64,000 nucleotides of DNA. Origin: Pseudomonas sp. PDM16 (lineage in GTDB: Bacteria > Pseudomonadota > Gammaproteobacteria > Pseudomonadales > Pseudomonadaceae). Position 1 is the stretch's first letter, and every line of letters begins with the position of its first letter. Of the stretch, positions 25,949 to 34,823 are shown in pieces. Made by a program: the position numbers and the translations under genes. The DNA is taken from the NCBI RefSeq assembly GCF_014851865.1, contig NZ_JACVAM010000005.1, forward strand, positions 186,001 through 250,000, written 5' to 3'. The notes under the pieces are model-generated. The model did no database searches. It was not told the origin of the DNA and was given only the letters and a program-made list of their open reading frames with translations.

Positions 25949-27049
25949 ATGAAACGACTGATTTCCGCCTTTTGCCTGCTGCTCGCCGCCAGCACCGTAC
26001 AGGCCGAGCGCCTGAAGGATCTGGCGAGTATCCAAGGCGTGCGAACCAACCAGTTGATCGGCTACGGCCTGGTGGTTGGCCTCAATGGCACGGGTGACCA
26101 GACCACCCAGACCCCATTCACCCTGCAGACCTTCAACAACATGCTGGCCCAGTTCGGCATCAAGGTGCCGACCGGTGGCGGCAACGTGCAACTGAAGAAC
26201 GTTGCGGCGGTGTCCGTGCATGCCGAGCTGCCGCCCTTTGCGAAGCCGGGGCAGGTGATCGACGTGACCATCTCCTCGATTGGAAACTCCAAAAGCCTGC
26301 GTGGCGGCAGCCTGTTGATGACGCCGATGAAAGGTATCGACGGCAACGTCTACGCCATCGCCCAGGGCAACCTGGTGGTCGGCGGCTTCGACGCCACCGG
26401 TGGCGACGGTTCGCGCATCACCGTCAACGTACCGTCGGCCGGGCGTATTCCCGCTGGTGCCACGGTCGAGCGCCCGGTGCCGAGCGGATTCGATCAGGGC
26501 AACAGCCTCACTCTGAACCTCAACCGCCCGGACTTCACCACGGCGAAGAACATCGTCGACCAGATCAACGGCATGCTTGGTCCAGGCGTAGCCCAGGCCA
26601 TCGATGGCGGCTCGATCCGTGTCAGCGCGCCGCTGGACCCGAACCAGCGCGTGGATTACCTGGCCGTGCTGGAGAACATGCAGATCGAGGCTGGCAAGGC
26701 CGCTGCCAAGGTCATCATCAACTCGCGTACCGGCACCATCGTCATCGGTCAGGACGTCAAGGTGCAGCCAGCCGCCGTGACTCATGGCAGCCTGACAGTG
26801 ACTATCACCGAAGACCCCATCGTCAGCCAGCCCAACGCGCTGGCGGGCGGGCAGACGGCTGTCGTGCCGCGCTCGCGAGTGGACGCTGAGCAGGAGGCCA
26901 AGCCGATGTTCAAGTTCGGCCCCGGCACCTCGCTGGACGAGATCGTGCGGGCAGTCAACCAGGTGGGCGCCGCGCCGTCCGACCTGATGGCCATCCTCGA
27001 GGCGCTGAAGCAAGCCGGCGCCTTGCAGGCTGACCTGATCGTGATCTGA
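25949..27049 (+). CDS. flgI: Flagellar P-ring protein FlgI
   Basis: The 366-residue periplasmic protein has a cleavable signal (MKRLISAFCLLLAASTVQA) and then the highly conserved RLKDLASIQGVRTNQLIGYGLVVGL. It forms the P-ring around the distal rod at the peptidoglycan, assembled with FlgA. The C-terminus EIVRAVNQVGAAPSDLMAILEALKQAGAL also matches. It is 14 bp after flgH. Confidence 0.98.
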   Translation: MKRLISAFCLLLAASTVQAERLKDLASIQGVRTNQLIGYGLVVGLNGTGDQTTQTPFTLQTFNNMLAQFGIKVPTGGGNVQLKNVAAVSVHAELPPFAKPGQVIDVTISSIGNSKSLRGGSLLMTPMKGIDGNVYAIAQGNLVVGGFDATGGDGSRITVNVPSAGRIPAGATVERPVPSGFDQGNSLTLNLNRPDFTTAKNIVDQINGMLGPGVAQAIDGGSIRVSAPLDPNQRVDYLAVLENMQIEAGKAAAKVIINSRTGTIVIGQDVKVQPAAVTHGSLTVTITEDPIVSQPNALAGGQTAVVPRSRVDAEQEAKPMFKFGPGTSLDEIVRAVNQVGAAPSDLMAILEALKQAGALQADLIVI

Positions 27050-27060
27050 CGGAGGCGACC

Positions 27061-28212
27061 ATGGATTCCAGACTCGCAGCCGGCCTCGATAACGGCGCCT
27101 ACACCGACCTGAACCGGCTCAACCAGTTCAAGGTCGGCGGCGACACCGAGGGCAACATCAAGAAGGTTGCCCAGGAGTTCGAATCGCTGTTCCTCAACGA
27201 AATGATGAAGTCCATGCGCAAGGCGAACGAGGTGTTCGGCGAGGACAACTTCATGAACAGCAACGAGAGCAAGACCTATCAGGACATGCACGACCAGCAG
27301 CTGGCGGTCACCCTGTCGAAGAACAACGGCGGTATCGGGCTGGCCTCGGTACTGGAGCGCCAGCTCAGCCAGATGAAGAGCGGGCCGAAGCGGGTCAATC
27401 CGTTCGCCCAGGTCGAGTCGCCGAGCGCCACTGCGCGCGCCGGCGCCTTCAAGCCGGCGGGCGAGGGCGGTGCCGCCCGTGATGACTCTGCGCTGCTCAA
27501 CCAGCGCCGCCTGAGTCTGCCGAGCAAGCTAACCGATCGTCTGCTGGCTGGCATTGTTCCGGCTACCGAAGGTCAGCCGCTGTCCGGCAGTGACTGGGTC
27601 CCCGCGCAGGCCAAGGCCGTTGCCGATGGCAAGCCTCTGAGCCTGGGCGACAGCGATGCCATCAGCGGCCGCCGCGTCGCTCAGCCGCCACTGGCCAAGG
27701 GTAAGTCGGCTTTCGCCTCGGCGGCCGAGTTCGTGGAGACCATGCTGCCTCTGGCCGAGGAGGCTGCGCAGAAGATCGGCGTCGATGCGCGTTATCTGGT
27801 GGCCCAGGCCGCGCTCGAAACCGGCTGGGGCAAGTCGATCATTCGTCAGTCCGACGGCTCCAGCAGCCACAACCTGTTCGGCATCAAATCCCATGGCGGC
27901 TGGGAGGGTGATTCGGCACGCGTGCTGACCACCGAGTACCAGGGGGGCAAGGCGGTCAAAGAGGCTGCCTCGTTCCGCGCCTACGACTCCTACCAGCAGA
28001 GCTTCAACGATTACGTGAGCTTCCTGCAGGGCAATGGCCGCTACCAGGACGCGCTGGCGGTGACGGATAAACCCGAGAGTTTCGTGCGGGAGCTGCAGGA
28101 GGCGGGCTACGCCACCGATCCCCAATACGCTCGCAAGATCGCGCAGATCGCCCGGCAGATGCAGACCTATCAGGCTGTAGCGGCCGCCGACAGCCCGACC
28201 ACAAGGACCTGA
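27061..28212 (+). CDS. flgJ: Peptidoglycan hydrolase and rod-capping protein FlgJ
   Basis: The 383-residue protein has two domains. The N-terminal rod-cap region (about 1-110) includes KKVAQEFESLFLNEMMKSMRKAN. The C-terminal glucosaminidase domain (about 215-375) has catalytic-region AALETGWGKS and LFGIKSHGGWEG. It caps the growing rod and opens the peptidoglycan for it. A proline/alanine linker joins the two. It is 11 bp after flgI. Confidence 0.97.
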   Translation: MDSRLAAGLDNGAYTDLNRLNQFKVGGDTEGNIKKVAQEFESLFLNEMMKSMRKANEVFGEDNFMNSNESKTYQDMHDQQLAVTLSKNNGGIGLASVLERQLSQMKSGPKRVNPFAQVESPSATARAGAFKPAGEGGAARDDSALLNQRRLSLPSKLTDRLLAGIVPATEGQPLSGSDWVPAQAKAVADGKPLSLGDSDAISGRRVAQPPLAKGKSAFASAAEFVETMLPLAEEAAQKIGVDARYLVAQAALETGWGKSIIRQSDGSSSHNLFGIKSHGGWEGDSARVLTTEYQGGKAVKEAASFRAYDSYQQSFNDYVSFLQGNGRYQDALAVTDKPESFVRELQEAGYATDPQYARKIAQIARQMQTYQAVAAADSPTTRT

Positions 28213-28222
28213 GAGCTGAATC

Positions 28223-30277
28223 ATGGCTGACTTGCTGAATATTGGCCTCTCCGGCCTGGCTGCGTACAAGACGTCGCTGGCGGTAACAGGCCACAACATC
28301 ACCAACGTCAATACGCCCGGCTATTCCCGGCAGGACACGGTTCAGGCGACGCGTATCCCGCAGTTCAGCGGTGCCGGCTATATCGGCTCGGGTACCACGC
28401 TGGTCGACGTGCGACGCATCTACAACGAGTTCCTGACTACCCAGGTTCGCAGCAGTACGGCGCTGAACAGCGACGTATCGGCCTACCTGAACCAGATCAA
28501 CCAGCTCGACTCGTTGCTGGCAGGCAGTACTACGGGTATCACGCCAGGGTTGCAGAAGGTCTTCGCCGCTCTGCAGACCGCTGCGGAAGACCCGGCCAAC
28601 ATCCCCGCACGACAGCTTGTTCTGTCCGAGGCGGAGGGGTTGGCCAAGCGCTTCAACACGATCTACGACCGGCTGTATGAACAGAACGCGTTCATCAACA
28701 AGCAGCTCTCGGCGGTCACCGATCAGGTCAACCAACTGGCCACTTCCATCGCCGGATACAACGATGCGATCGCTGTTGCCCAGGCCAACGGTAGTCAGCC
28801 CAACGACCTGCTGGATGCTCGGGAAGAGGCGGTACGCAAGCTCTCCGAGTTCATTGGCGTCACCGTCGTGCCTCAGGAAGGCAGCGGCTACAACATCTTC
28901 ATCGGCTCCGGGCAGCCGCTGGTAGTGGGGGCCAATGCATCCCGACTGGAGGTGGTGCCAGGTCAGTCGGACCCGCTTCGCAGCGAGATCCAGTTCATCA
29001 GTGGAAACTCCCGGCAGAATGTCACGTCATTGATTACCGGCGGCGAGATGGGGGGGCTGATCCGCTATCGCCAGGATGTTCTGGATACATCGCTGAACTC
29101 GGTAGGCCGCATGGCGATGTCGATCTCCGACCAGATCAACCGACAGCTGGGGCAGGGGCTGGATCTCAATGGCCAGTTCGGCAACGAGCTGTTCAGGCCG
29201 CTCAATGATCCTGTGCTGCTTTCGCAGCGCAGCCTGGCACGGGTGGGCAACAGCAATGCGATGGCCAATCTCAATGTCACCATTACCGATACCACGCAGC
29301 TGACCACCAGTGACTACGAGGTGGAGTTCACCAGCGCCACTCAATACGTGGTGCGCCGGACCTCCGACGGCACACTGTTCCCGCCGAGCCCAGGCAGCTT
29401 CGATATCACCACCGTTCCGGCGCCCGAGGTGGACGGCTTCTCGCTCGGCCAGATGACCGGTAGCACCTTCGCAGCGGGTGATCGCTTTCTGGTGATGCCG
29501 ACCCGTAACGCCGGCAGCCACATGCGGGCTGACATGAAGAAGCCGGAGGAGTTGGCCTTCGCCGCTCCCCTCAAGGCCGAGACCAGTCCTGCCAATATCG
29601 GTACCGGAAAGATCTCCCAGCCGACGCTGGCCACTGAAATCGACATCTACGATCCGGTTGCACAAGCCAATCTGGAAACCAGCCTGCGCAACGCCCCGCC
29701 GTTACGTATTGTCATGGGGGCGGGCGGCGGCGCTACCCAGACCTACGAGGTCGTTGATGTCGACGGCAACGTGATCGATACCGGCTCCATCGTCCCGGGG
29801 CAGAACAACGCCATCACCATCAACGTGCCGGCCTCGGCAGGCCCGCCCCCCGTACCTGCGGCGTTCGATTACGAGGTGACGATCAGCGGCCGGCCGGAAG
29901 CCGGGGACAATTTCTCGGTGTCGTTCAATACCAAGGGTGTTTCCGACAACCGCAACGGTCTGAAACTGGTCGACCTGCAAAACAAGGCGGTCATTGGTGT
30001 CAATCCTTTGGCTCCTGATACCACTGGTGCCAGTTTCACCGACTCATACGGCGATCTGGTCGAAAGAGTGGGAACTCTCACCAGTCAGGCACGTGTCGAT
30101 GGTGAAGCCACAGGCGCGATTCTTAAGCAGGCAACCGACAATCGTGATTCCGTGTCGGCGGTGAACCTGGACGAAGAGGCCGCCAAGCTCATTCAGTTCG
30201 AGCAGTACTACCAGGCATCCGCGCAGATCATTCAAGTTGCGCGTAGTCTGTTCGATACTCTGATCAACTCGTTCTGA
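28223..30277 (+). CDS. flgK: Hook-filament junction protein FlgK (HAP1)
   Basis: The 684-residue junction protein begins MADLLNIGLSGLAAYKTSLAVTGHNITNVNTPGYSRQ and ends in the conserved coiled-coil segment VNLDEEAAKLIQFEQYYQASAQIIQVARSLFDTL in family form. A large variable middle domain spans about residues 250-560. It joins hook and filament, exported with FlgN. It is 10 bp after flgJ. Confidence 0.98.
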   Translation: MADLLNIGLSGLAAYKTSLAVTGHNITNVNTPGYSRQDTVQATRIPQFSGAGYIGSGTTLVDVRRIYNEFLTTQVRSSTALNSDVSAYLNQINQLDSLLAGSTTGITPGLQKVFAALQTAAEDPANIPARQLVLSEAEGLAKRFNTIYDRLYEQNAFINKQLSAVTDQVNQLATSIAGYNDAIAVAQANGSQPNDLLDAREEAVRKLSEFIGVTVVPQEGSGYNIFIGSGQPLVVGANASRLEVVPGQSDPLRSEIQFISGNSRQNVTSLITGGEMGGLIRYRQDVLDTSLNSVGRMAMSISDQINRQLGQGLDLNGQFGNELFRPLNDPVLLSQRSLARVGNSNAMANLNVTITDTTQLTTSDYEVEFTSATQYVVRRTSDGTLFPPSPGSFDITTVPAPEVDGFSLGQMTGSTFAAGDRFLVMPTRNAGSHMRADMKKPEELAFAAPLKAETSPANIGTGKISQPTLATEIDIYDPVAQANLETSLRNAPPLRIVMGAGGGATQTYEVVDVDGNVIDTGSIVPGQNNAITINVPASAGPPPVPAAFDYEVTISGRPEAGDNFSVSFNTKGVSDNRNGLKLVDLQNKAVIGVNPLAPDTTGASFTDSYGDLVERVGTLTSQARVDGEATGAILKQATDNRDSVSAVNLDEEAAKLIQFEQYYQASAQIIQVARSLFDTLINSF

Positions 30278-30309
30278 CGGGTTGTCGCCAGGGCCCGGAG
30301 GCCAGATTC

Positions 30310-32013
30310 ATGGTAATGCGCATATCTTCTGTTCAGGCATTCAACAACGGCGTATCCGGCCTGGGCCGCAATTACGCCAACCTGATTCGCACGCAGGAGC
30401 AGATCAGCAGCGGCAACCGGATTCTTACGCCTGCCGATGATCCGGTTGCTTCGGTGCGCTTGCTGCAGCTCGAGCAGCAGCAGGCCGTGCTCAGCCAGTA
30501 CAAGGGTAATCTGACGGCTGCAAAGAACAGCCTGACCCAAGAGGAAACCACGCTCGATTCGGTAAACACCGTTTTGCAGCGGGTGCGGGAGCTGGCGGTA
30601 AGGGCCGGTGGCGGGGCGCTGTCCGCGGAGGACCGTCGCTCCATCGCTACCGAGCTGGAGCAGCGCGAAGCCGAACTGCTCAACCTGATGAACAGTCGCA
30701 ATGCGCGCGGCGAATACCTGTTTGCTGGAAACCTGGGCAAGACCGAGCCGTTCATCCGGAACCCTGATGGCACCTATTCCTATTTCGGTGACGAGGGCCA
30801 GCGCAGCCTGCAGGTGGCGAGTTCCACCAATGTGGCGATCAACGACAACGGCAAGCGCCTCTTCGAAGACGTGACCAATGCCAACCGACTGCAGAGCAAC
30901 GGTGGCGTCAATAATGCGGCCCTGCCCACCCCACCGTTACCGGCGACGACCATTCCTGCAGTGCCGGCGAACGAGCAGCGGGTATTCGTCTCCCCTGGGC
31001 TGGTCGAGGACAACAAAGCCTTCAATTCGGAGTTCCGCAGTGGCGAGCCTTATTCGCTGGCGTTCGTCAGTGGCAAGGAGTTTCGTATCTACGATGCCTC
31101 GGGCGCCGATGTCACCTCGGAGATTCCGGGGGGCGGCCAGATCGACCCGCTGGCAAGCGGCGGCAATACCATCAACTTCCGTGGCATGCGCTTCCAGCTC
31201 GATGTCGTGCTCAAGGAAGGCGACAACCCCTTGGATCTGGATGGGCTGCTGGCGGATACCGCTACACCCGGAACGCCTGGAGCCGGCACGCATAGTTTCA
31301 CGTTGCAGTCTGCGCCGACGGAGTTTGCTGTAACGCGCTCTTCGACCAACGCCTCCTCGGCTGTGGTGTCTGGTGGCACGGTGGACGATGCGGTCAACCC
31401 GACGCATGCCCCGCTCACCAACCAGCAGGTGTTTGATCGGATGTTCCCGACCTCCGGGGTGCTGTTGCGCTTCAATGGCACGGATTTTGACGTGTATTCC
31501 CAGCCCTACAGTGCGGGCAATCCGGTCCTGACCACTGCGCCGATCACCGCGGGACCGCCTGACACCGTCAATGTCTTCGGCGCTACGTTCGAGGTGAACG
31601 GGACGCCGGGTGTGGGGGACGATTTTGGTGTGAAGCCGCAGTTTCAGGAACAACGCAGCATTCTCAACACCATCTCGCGCTTGCGTCAGACCTTGGAGTC
31701 TTCGCCCACCTCGCCAGCCGGCAATCTGGCGATAAGGGATGAAGTGGCGATTGCGCTCAAGAATCTGGACAACGGAATGGGCAATGTCCTCGAGGTGCAG
31801 ACCGAGATCGGCGCCAGGCTCAATCTCATCGATACCACCGAGGTCGATAACGAAGATGTCACGCTGGTGAACAAGGCTGTTCAGGCTGACCTGCGTGAGC
31901 TGGACTATGCTGAGGCGCTATCGCGGCTATCGTTCCAGACCATCATTCTTGAGGCTGCGCAGCAGAGCTACGTGAAAATCGCCGGGCTGAACCTCTTCAA
32001 TCAGCTGCGCTGA
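30310..32013 (+). CDS. flgL: Hook-filament junction protein FlgL (HAP3), enlarged
   Basis: The 567-residue product has flagellin-like ends: RISSVQAFNNGVSGLGRNYANLIRTQEQISSGNRILTPADDPV at the N-terminus and LSRLSFQTIILEAAQQSYVKIAGLNLFNQL at the C-terminus, in family form. It sits between FlgK and the filament. The middle (about residues 170-430) is a long Thr/Pro/Ala-rich expansion; enterobacterial FlgL is about 317 residues. The ATG at 30310 has GGAG 9 bp upstream, and an in-frame ATG at 30316 is also possible. A 13-bp terminator follows. Confidence 0.95.
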   Translation: MVMRISSVQAFNNGVSGLGRNYANLIRTQEQISSGNRILTPADDPVASVRLLQLEQQQAVLSQYKGNLTAAKNSLTQEETTLDSVNTVLQRVRELAVRAGGGALSAEDRRSIATELEQREAELLNLMNSRNARGEYLFAGNLGKTEPFIRNPDGTYSYFGDEGQRSLQVASSTNVAINDNGKRLFEDVTNANRLQSNGGVNNAALPTPPLPATTIPAVPANEQRVFVSPGLVEDNKAFNSEFRSGEPYSLAFVSGKEFRIYDASGADVTSEIPGGGQIDPLASGGNTINFRGMRFQLDVVLKEGDNPLDLDGLLADTATPGTPGAGTHSFTLQSAPTEFAVTRSSTNASSAVVSGGTVDDAVNPTHAPLTNQQVFDRMFPTSGVLLRFNGTDFDVYSQPYSAGNPVLTTAPITAGPPDTVNVFGATFEVNGTPGVGDDFGVKPQFQEQRSILNTISRLRQTLESSPTSPAGNLAIRDEVAIALKNLDNGMGNVLEVQTEIGARLNLIDTTEVDNEDVTLVNKAVQADLRELDYAEALSRLSFQTIILEAAQQSYVKIAGLNLFNQLR

Positions 32014-32044
32014 CGGGGCTGTCTGGCTGAGGGCTTAGGGCGGG

Positions 32045-32074
32045 AGATGGCGAGGAGGGAACTCCTCGCCATCT
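32045..32074. terminator. Bidirectional terminator between flgL and DUF3597 gene
   Basis: A 13-bp perfect stem (AGATGGCGAGGAG with CTCCTCGCCATCT) and a GGAA tetraloop lie between converging genes. On the plus strand it is followed by a short T-rich tail. Confidence 0.85.
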
Positions 32075-32077
32075 GTT

Positions 32078-32449
32078 TCAGTCGAGCAGCTCGGGCGGTA
32101 CGTTGCCACCGTTGTCCGCCAGCTTCTGCAATACGGCCTTGTGCAACCACATGTTCATCTGCGCGGAGTCGGCCATCTTGTCGGCAGGGCAGCCCAGCTC
32201 CGTCGCCAGTTCTTTGCGCGCGGTCAGGCTGCTGTCCAGACCGAGCAGTTTGAGCAGATCCACTATCGATACTTTCCAGTTGAGCTTTTCCGGGTGCTTG
32301 GCTGCCTTGGATTCGAGTACGGCTGTTACATCCACCGTCGGGGCCGTCTCAGTGGGTGCGGCGGGTTGAGGCGTTGCGCTCGGTGCTTCGGCGGCCTGCG
32401 CCTGTGAACCGAAACCGAGAGCGTCAAGAATCTTTCCAAAAAAGCTCAT
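32078..32449 (-). CDS. DUF3597 domain protein
   Basis: The 123-residue protein begins MSFFGKILDALGFGSQA, followed by a Pro/Ala/Thr-rich linker (about residues 15-45) and a helical DUF3597-type domain (VDVTAVLESKAAKHPEKLNWKVSIVDLLKLLGLD in family form). The short Ser/Phe start resembles CsbD/LysM-type stress proteins in layout, but no function is established. I chose the start at 32449 because the upstream extension is not conserved in character. It converges on flgL. Confidence 0.8.
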   Translation of the reverse strand: MSFFGKILDALGFGSQAQAAEAPSATPQPAAPTETAPTVDVTAVLESKAAKHPEKLNWKVSIVDLLKLLGLDSSLTARKELATELGCPADKMADSAQMNMWLHKAVLQKLADNGGNVPPELLD

Positions 32450-32578
32450 GGCAATACTCCTTATCAATGGAGTCTGGAGCATAGATCATGCATCGGCTTC
32501 ATCTGGCATGGGTGATGGGTGCCTGGCAGGAGTTTTCTGCAGGCTGAGCGACCTGTCATCGTTTGTTCGATTTGCGCA

Positions 32579-32607
32579 GTGACTTATGCAATTCGACCCT
32601 CTAGAAT
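32579..32607 (+). promoter_or_regulatory. Candidate sigma-70 promoter of tig
   Basis: GTGACT (32579-32584) and TAGAAT (32602-32607) are separated by 17 bp and lie 60 bp before the tig ATG. The -10 is good and the -35 is weak. Confidence 0.35.
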
Positions 32608-32667
32608 GCTCGCCTTTGATTCTGGGGCCGGAACGGCCGGCTTATGTCTGTGCAACGAGGAATATCC

Positions 32668-33981
32668 ATGCAAGTTTCTGTTGAAAGCACCTCCGCTCTC
32701 GAGCGCCGCATGACCATTGGCGTGCCGGCCGAGCGTATCGAGACCGAAGTGACCAAGCGTCTGCAACAGACTGCCCGTCGTGCCAAGGTTGCTGGCTTCC
32801 GTCCCGGCAAGGTGCCGATGAACGTTATCCGCCAGCGTTATGAAGACTCCGCTCGCCAGGAAGCTCTGGGCGATCTGATCCAGGCTACCTTTTACGAGGC
32901 CATCGTCGAGCAGAAGCTGAACCCGGCAGGTGCCCCGGCCGTCGAGCCGAAAACCTTCGAGAAGGGCAAGGACCTCGAATACGTCGCCACTTTCGAAGTA
33001 TTCCCGGAAATCCAGCTGGCCGGTTTCGATGGCATCGAAGTCGAGCGCCTGCAGGCTGACGTGAACGACGCCGACGTCGATAACATGCTGGAAATCCTGC
33101 GTAAGCAGAACACCCGTTTCGAAGCTGTTGAGCGTGCTGCCGAGAATGGCGATCAACTGAACATCGACTTCGTTGGCAAGATCGATGGTGAAGCCTTTGC
33201 CGGTGGTAGTGCCAAGGGCACTCCGCTGGTGCTGGGCTCAGCTCGCATGATCCCAGGCTTCGAAGATGCCCTGGTTGGTGTCAAGGCGGGTGAAGAGCGC
33301 GTGATCAACCCCACCTTCCCGGACGACTACCAGAATCTGGAGCTGGCCGGTAAGACTGCCGAGTTCACCGTAACTGTTAATAGTGTTTCGGCCCCTCAAC
33401 TGCCGGAGCTGAACGACGAGTTCTTCGCTCTGTTTGGCATCAGTGAAGGCGGTCTGGAAGGTTTCCGCGCCGAAGTTCGCAAGAACATGGATCGCGAACT
33501 GCGTCAAGCCATCAAGTCCAAGGTGAAGAACCAGGTAATGGAAGGTCTGCTGGCCGCCAATCCGGTCGAAGTGCCGAAGGCCCTTATCGGTAACGAAGTC
33601 AACCGTCTGCGCGTGCAGGCCGTTCAGCAGTTCGGCGGCAACATCAAGCCGGACCAGCTGCCGGCTGAGCTGTTCGAGGAGCAAGCCAAGCGCCGCGTAG
33701 TGCTGGGTCTGATTGTTGCTGAAGTGGTCAAGCAGAGCGAACTGAAGGCTGACGAAGCCCGCGTTCGCGAGCTGATCGAGGAAATGGCTTCCGCCTACCA
33801 AGAGCCGCAGCAAGTCGTGGCCTGGTACTACAAGAACGATCAGCAGCTGAACGAAGTGCGTTCGGTTGTACTGGAAGAACAAGTTGTAGATACTGTTCTG
33901 CAGAAGGCCAACGTGACCGATAAAGCGGTCTCCTACGAAGAAGCGGTCAAGCCGGCGGAAGCCCCGCAAGCAGCAGCCTGA
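32668..33981 (+). CDS. tig: Trigger factor
   Basis: The 437-residue ribosome-associated chaperone and peptidyl-prolyl isomerase has the ribosome-binding signature GFRPGKVP at about residues 43-50, a central FKBP domain (GDQLNIDFVGKIDGEAFAGG) and a C-terminal helical cradle. The ATG at 32668 begins MQVSVESTSALERRM after a GAGGAA site. It leads the quality-control block tig-clpP-clpX-lon-hupB-ppiD. Confidence 0.98.
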   Translation: MQVSVESTSALERRMTIGVPAERIETEVTKRLQQTARRAKVAGFRPGKVPMNVIRQRYEDSARQEALGDLIQATFYEAIVEQKLNPAGAPAVEPKTFEKGKDLEYVATFEVFPEIQLAGFDGIEVERLQADVNDADVDNMLEILRKQNTRFEAVERAAENGDQLNIDFVGKIDGEAFAGGSAKGTPLVLGSARMIPGFEDALVGVKAGEERVINPTFPDDYQNLELAGKTAEFTVTVNSVSAPQLPELNDEFFALFGISEGGLEGFRAEVRKNMDRELRQAIKSKVKNQVMEGLLAANPVEVPKALIGNEVNRLRVQAVQQFGGNIKPDQLPAELFEEQAKRRVVLGLIVAEVVKQSELKADEARVRELIEEMASAYQEPQQVVAWYYKNDQQLNEVRSVVLEEQVVDTVLQKANVTDKAVSYEEAVKPAEAPQAAA

Positions 33982-34006
33982 TCCCTCGCCTCGTTCGAGC
34001 ATAACC

Positions 34007-34032
34007 ATAAGCCAGCCTTCGTGCTGGCTTAT
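34007..34032 (+). terminator. Hairpin between tig and clpP
   Basis: ATAAGCCAG pairs perfectly with CTGGCTTAT around an 8-base loop, 26 bp after the tig stop. There is no T-run, so it may be a weak terminator or attenuator. Confidence 0.5.
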
Positions 34033-34073
34033 GCGTCTTTAGAGACATGACTATTAGGGAGAGATCGCTAGAC

Positions 34074-34715
34074 ATGTCGCACAACTCTTTCATGAACACC
34101 ATGCCTGATATCCAAGCTGCCGGTGGCCTCGTGCCTATGGTGATCGAGCAGTCTGCCCGTGGCGAGCGCGCCTACGATATCTACTCCCGCCTGCTGAAGG
34201 AGCGAGTGATCTTCCTGGTTGGCCAGGTCGAGGATTACATGGCCAACCTGGTCGTGGCTCAGTTGCTGTTCCTTGAGGCGGAGAACCCGGACAAGGACAT
34301 CCACCTGTACATCAACTCGCCGGGTGGTTCGGTGACTGCCGGCATGTCGATCTACGACACCATGCAGTTCATCAAGCCCGACGTATCCACCATCTGCATC
34401 GGCCAGGCCTGCAGCATGGGTGCGTTGCTGCTGGCTGGCGGCGCCGCTGGCAAGCGCTACTGCCTGCCGCACTCGCGCATGATGATTCACCAGCCGCTGG
34501 GCGGTTTCCAGGGTCAGGCCTCGGATATCGAGATCCATGCCCGTGAAATCCTCACTATCCGCGAGCGTCTGAACAAGATTCTGGCTGACCACTGCAAGCA
34601 GCCGATTGATGTGATCGCCAAGGACACCGACCGCGACAACTTCATGAGCGGCGACGAAGCGGTCAAATATGGCCTCATCGACCAGGTGCTGAACAAGCGC
34701 CAGCTAGCCGTCTAA
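34074..34715 (+). CDS. clpP: ATP-dependent Clp protease proteolytic subunit ClpP
   Basis: The 213-residue serine protease forms a tetradecameric chamber fed by ClpX or ClpA. The catalytic serine is in GQACSMGALLL, the histidine in HSRMMIHQPLGG, and the third residue in the following TDRD region. The ATG at 34074 follows AGGGAGAG and gives the family N-terminus; the in-frame ATG at 34047 is too far upstream. clpX follows after 108 bp. Confidence 0.97.
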   Translation: MSHNSFMNTMPDIQAAGGLVPMVIEQSARGERAYDIYSRLLKERVIFLVGQVEDYMANLVVAQLLFLEAENPDKDIHLYINSPGGSVTAGMSIYDTMQFIKPDVSTICIGQACSMGALLLAGGAAGKRYCLPHSRMMIHQPLGGFQGQASDIEIHAREILTIRERLNKILADHCKQPIDVIAKDTDRDNFMSGDEAVKYGLIDQVLNKRQLAV

Positions 34716-34732
34716 TCGGCGTCATAGCGTAG

Positions 34733-34752
34733 CGGCCGGGTAAGCCCGGCCG
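34733..34752 (+). terminator. Hairpin in the clpP-clpX gap
   Basis: CGGCCGGG and CCCGGCCG form an 8-bp perfect stem with a TAAG loop, 18 bp after clpP. No T-run follows, so it may only attenuate or protect the clpP RNA. Confidence 0.5.
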
Positions 34753-34823
34753 TCCTGCAGGGTTGAAAATGCCCGCAATTGCCTTCATCTTGTGTTTCAT
34801 GCCTACCGTATTGGATCGATCGA

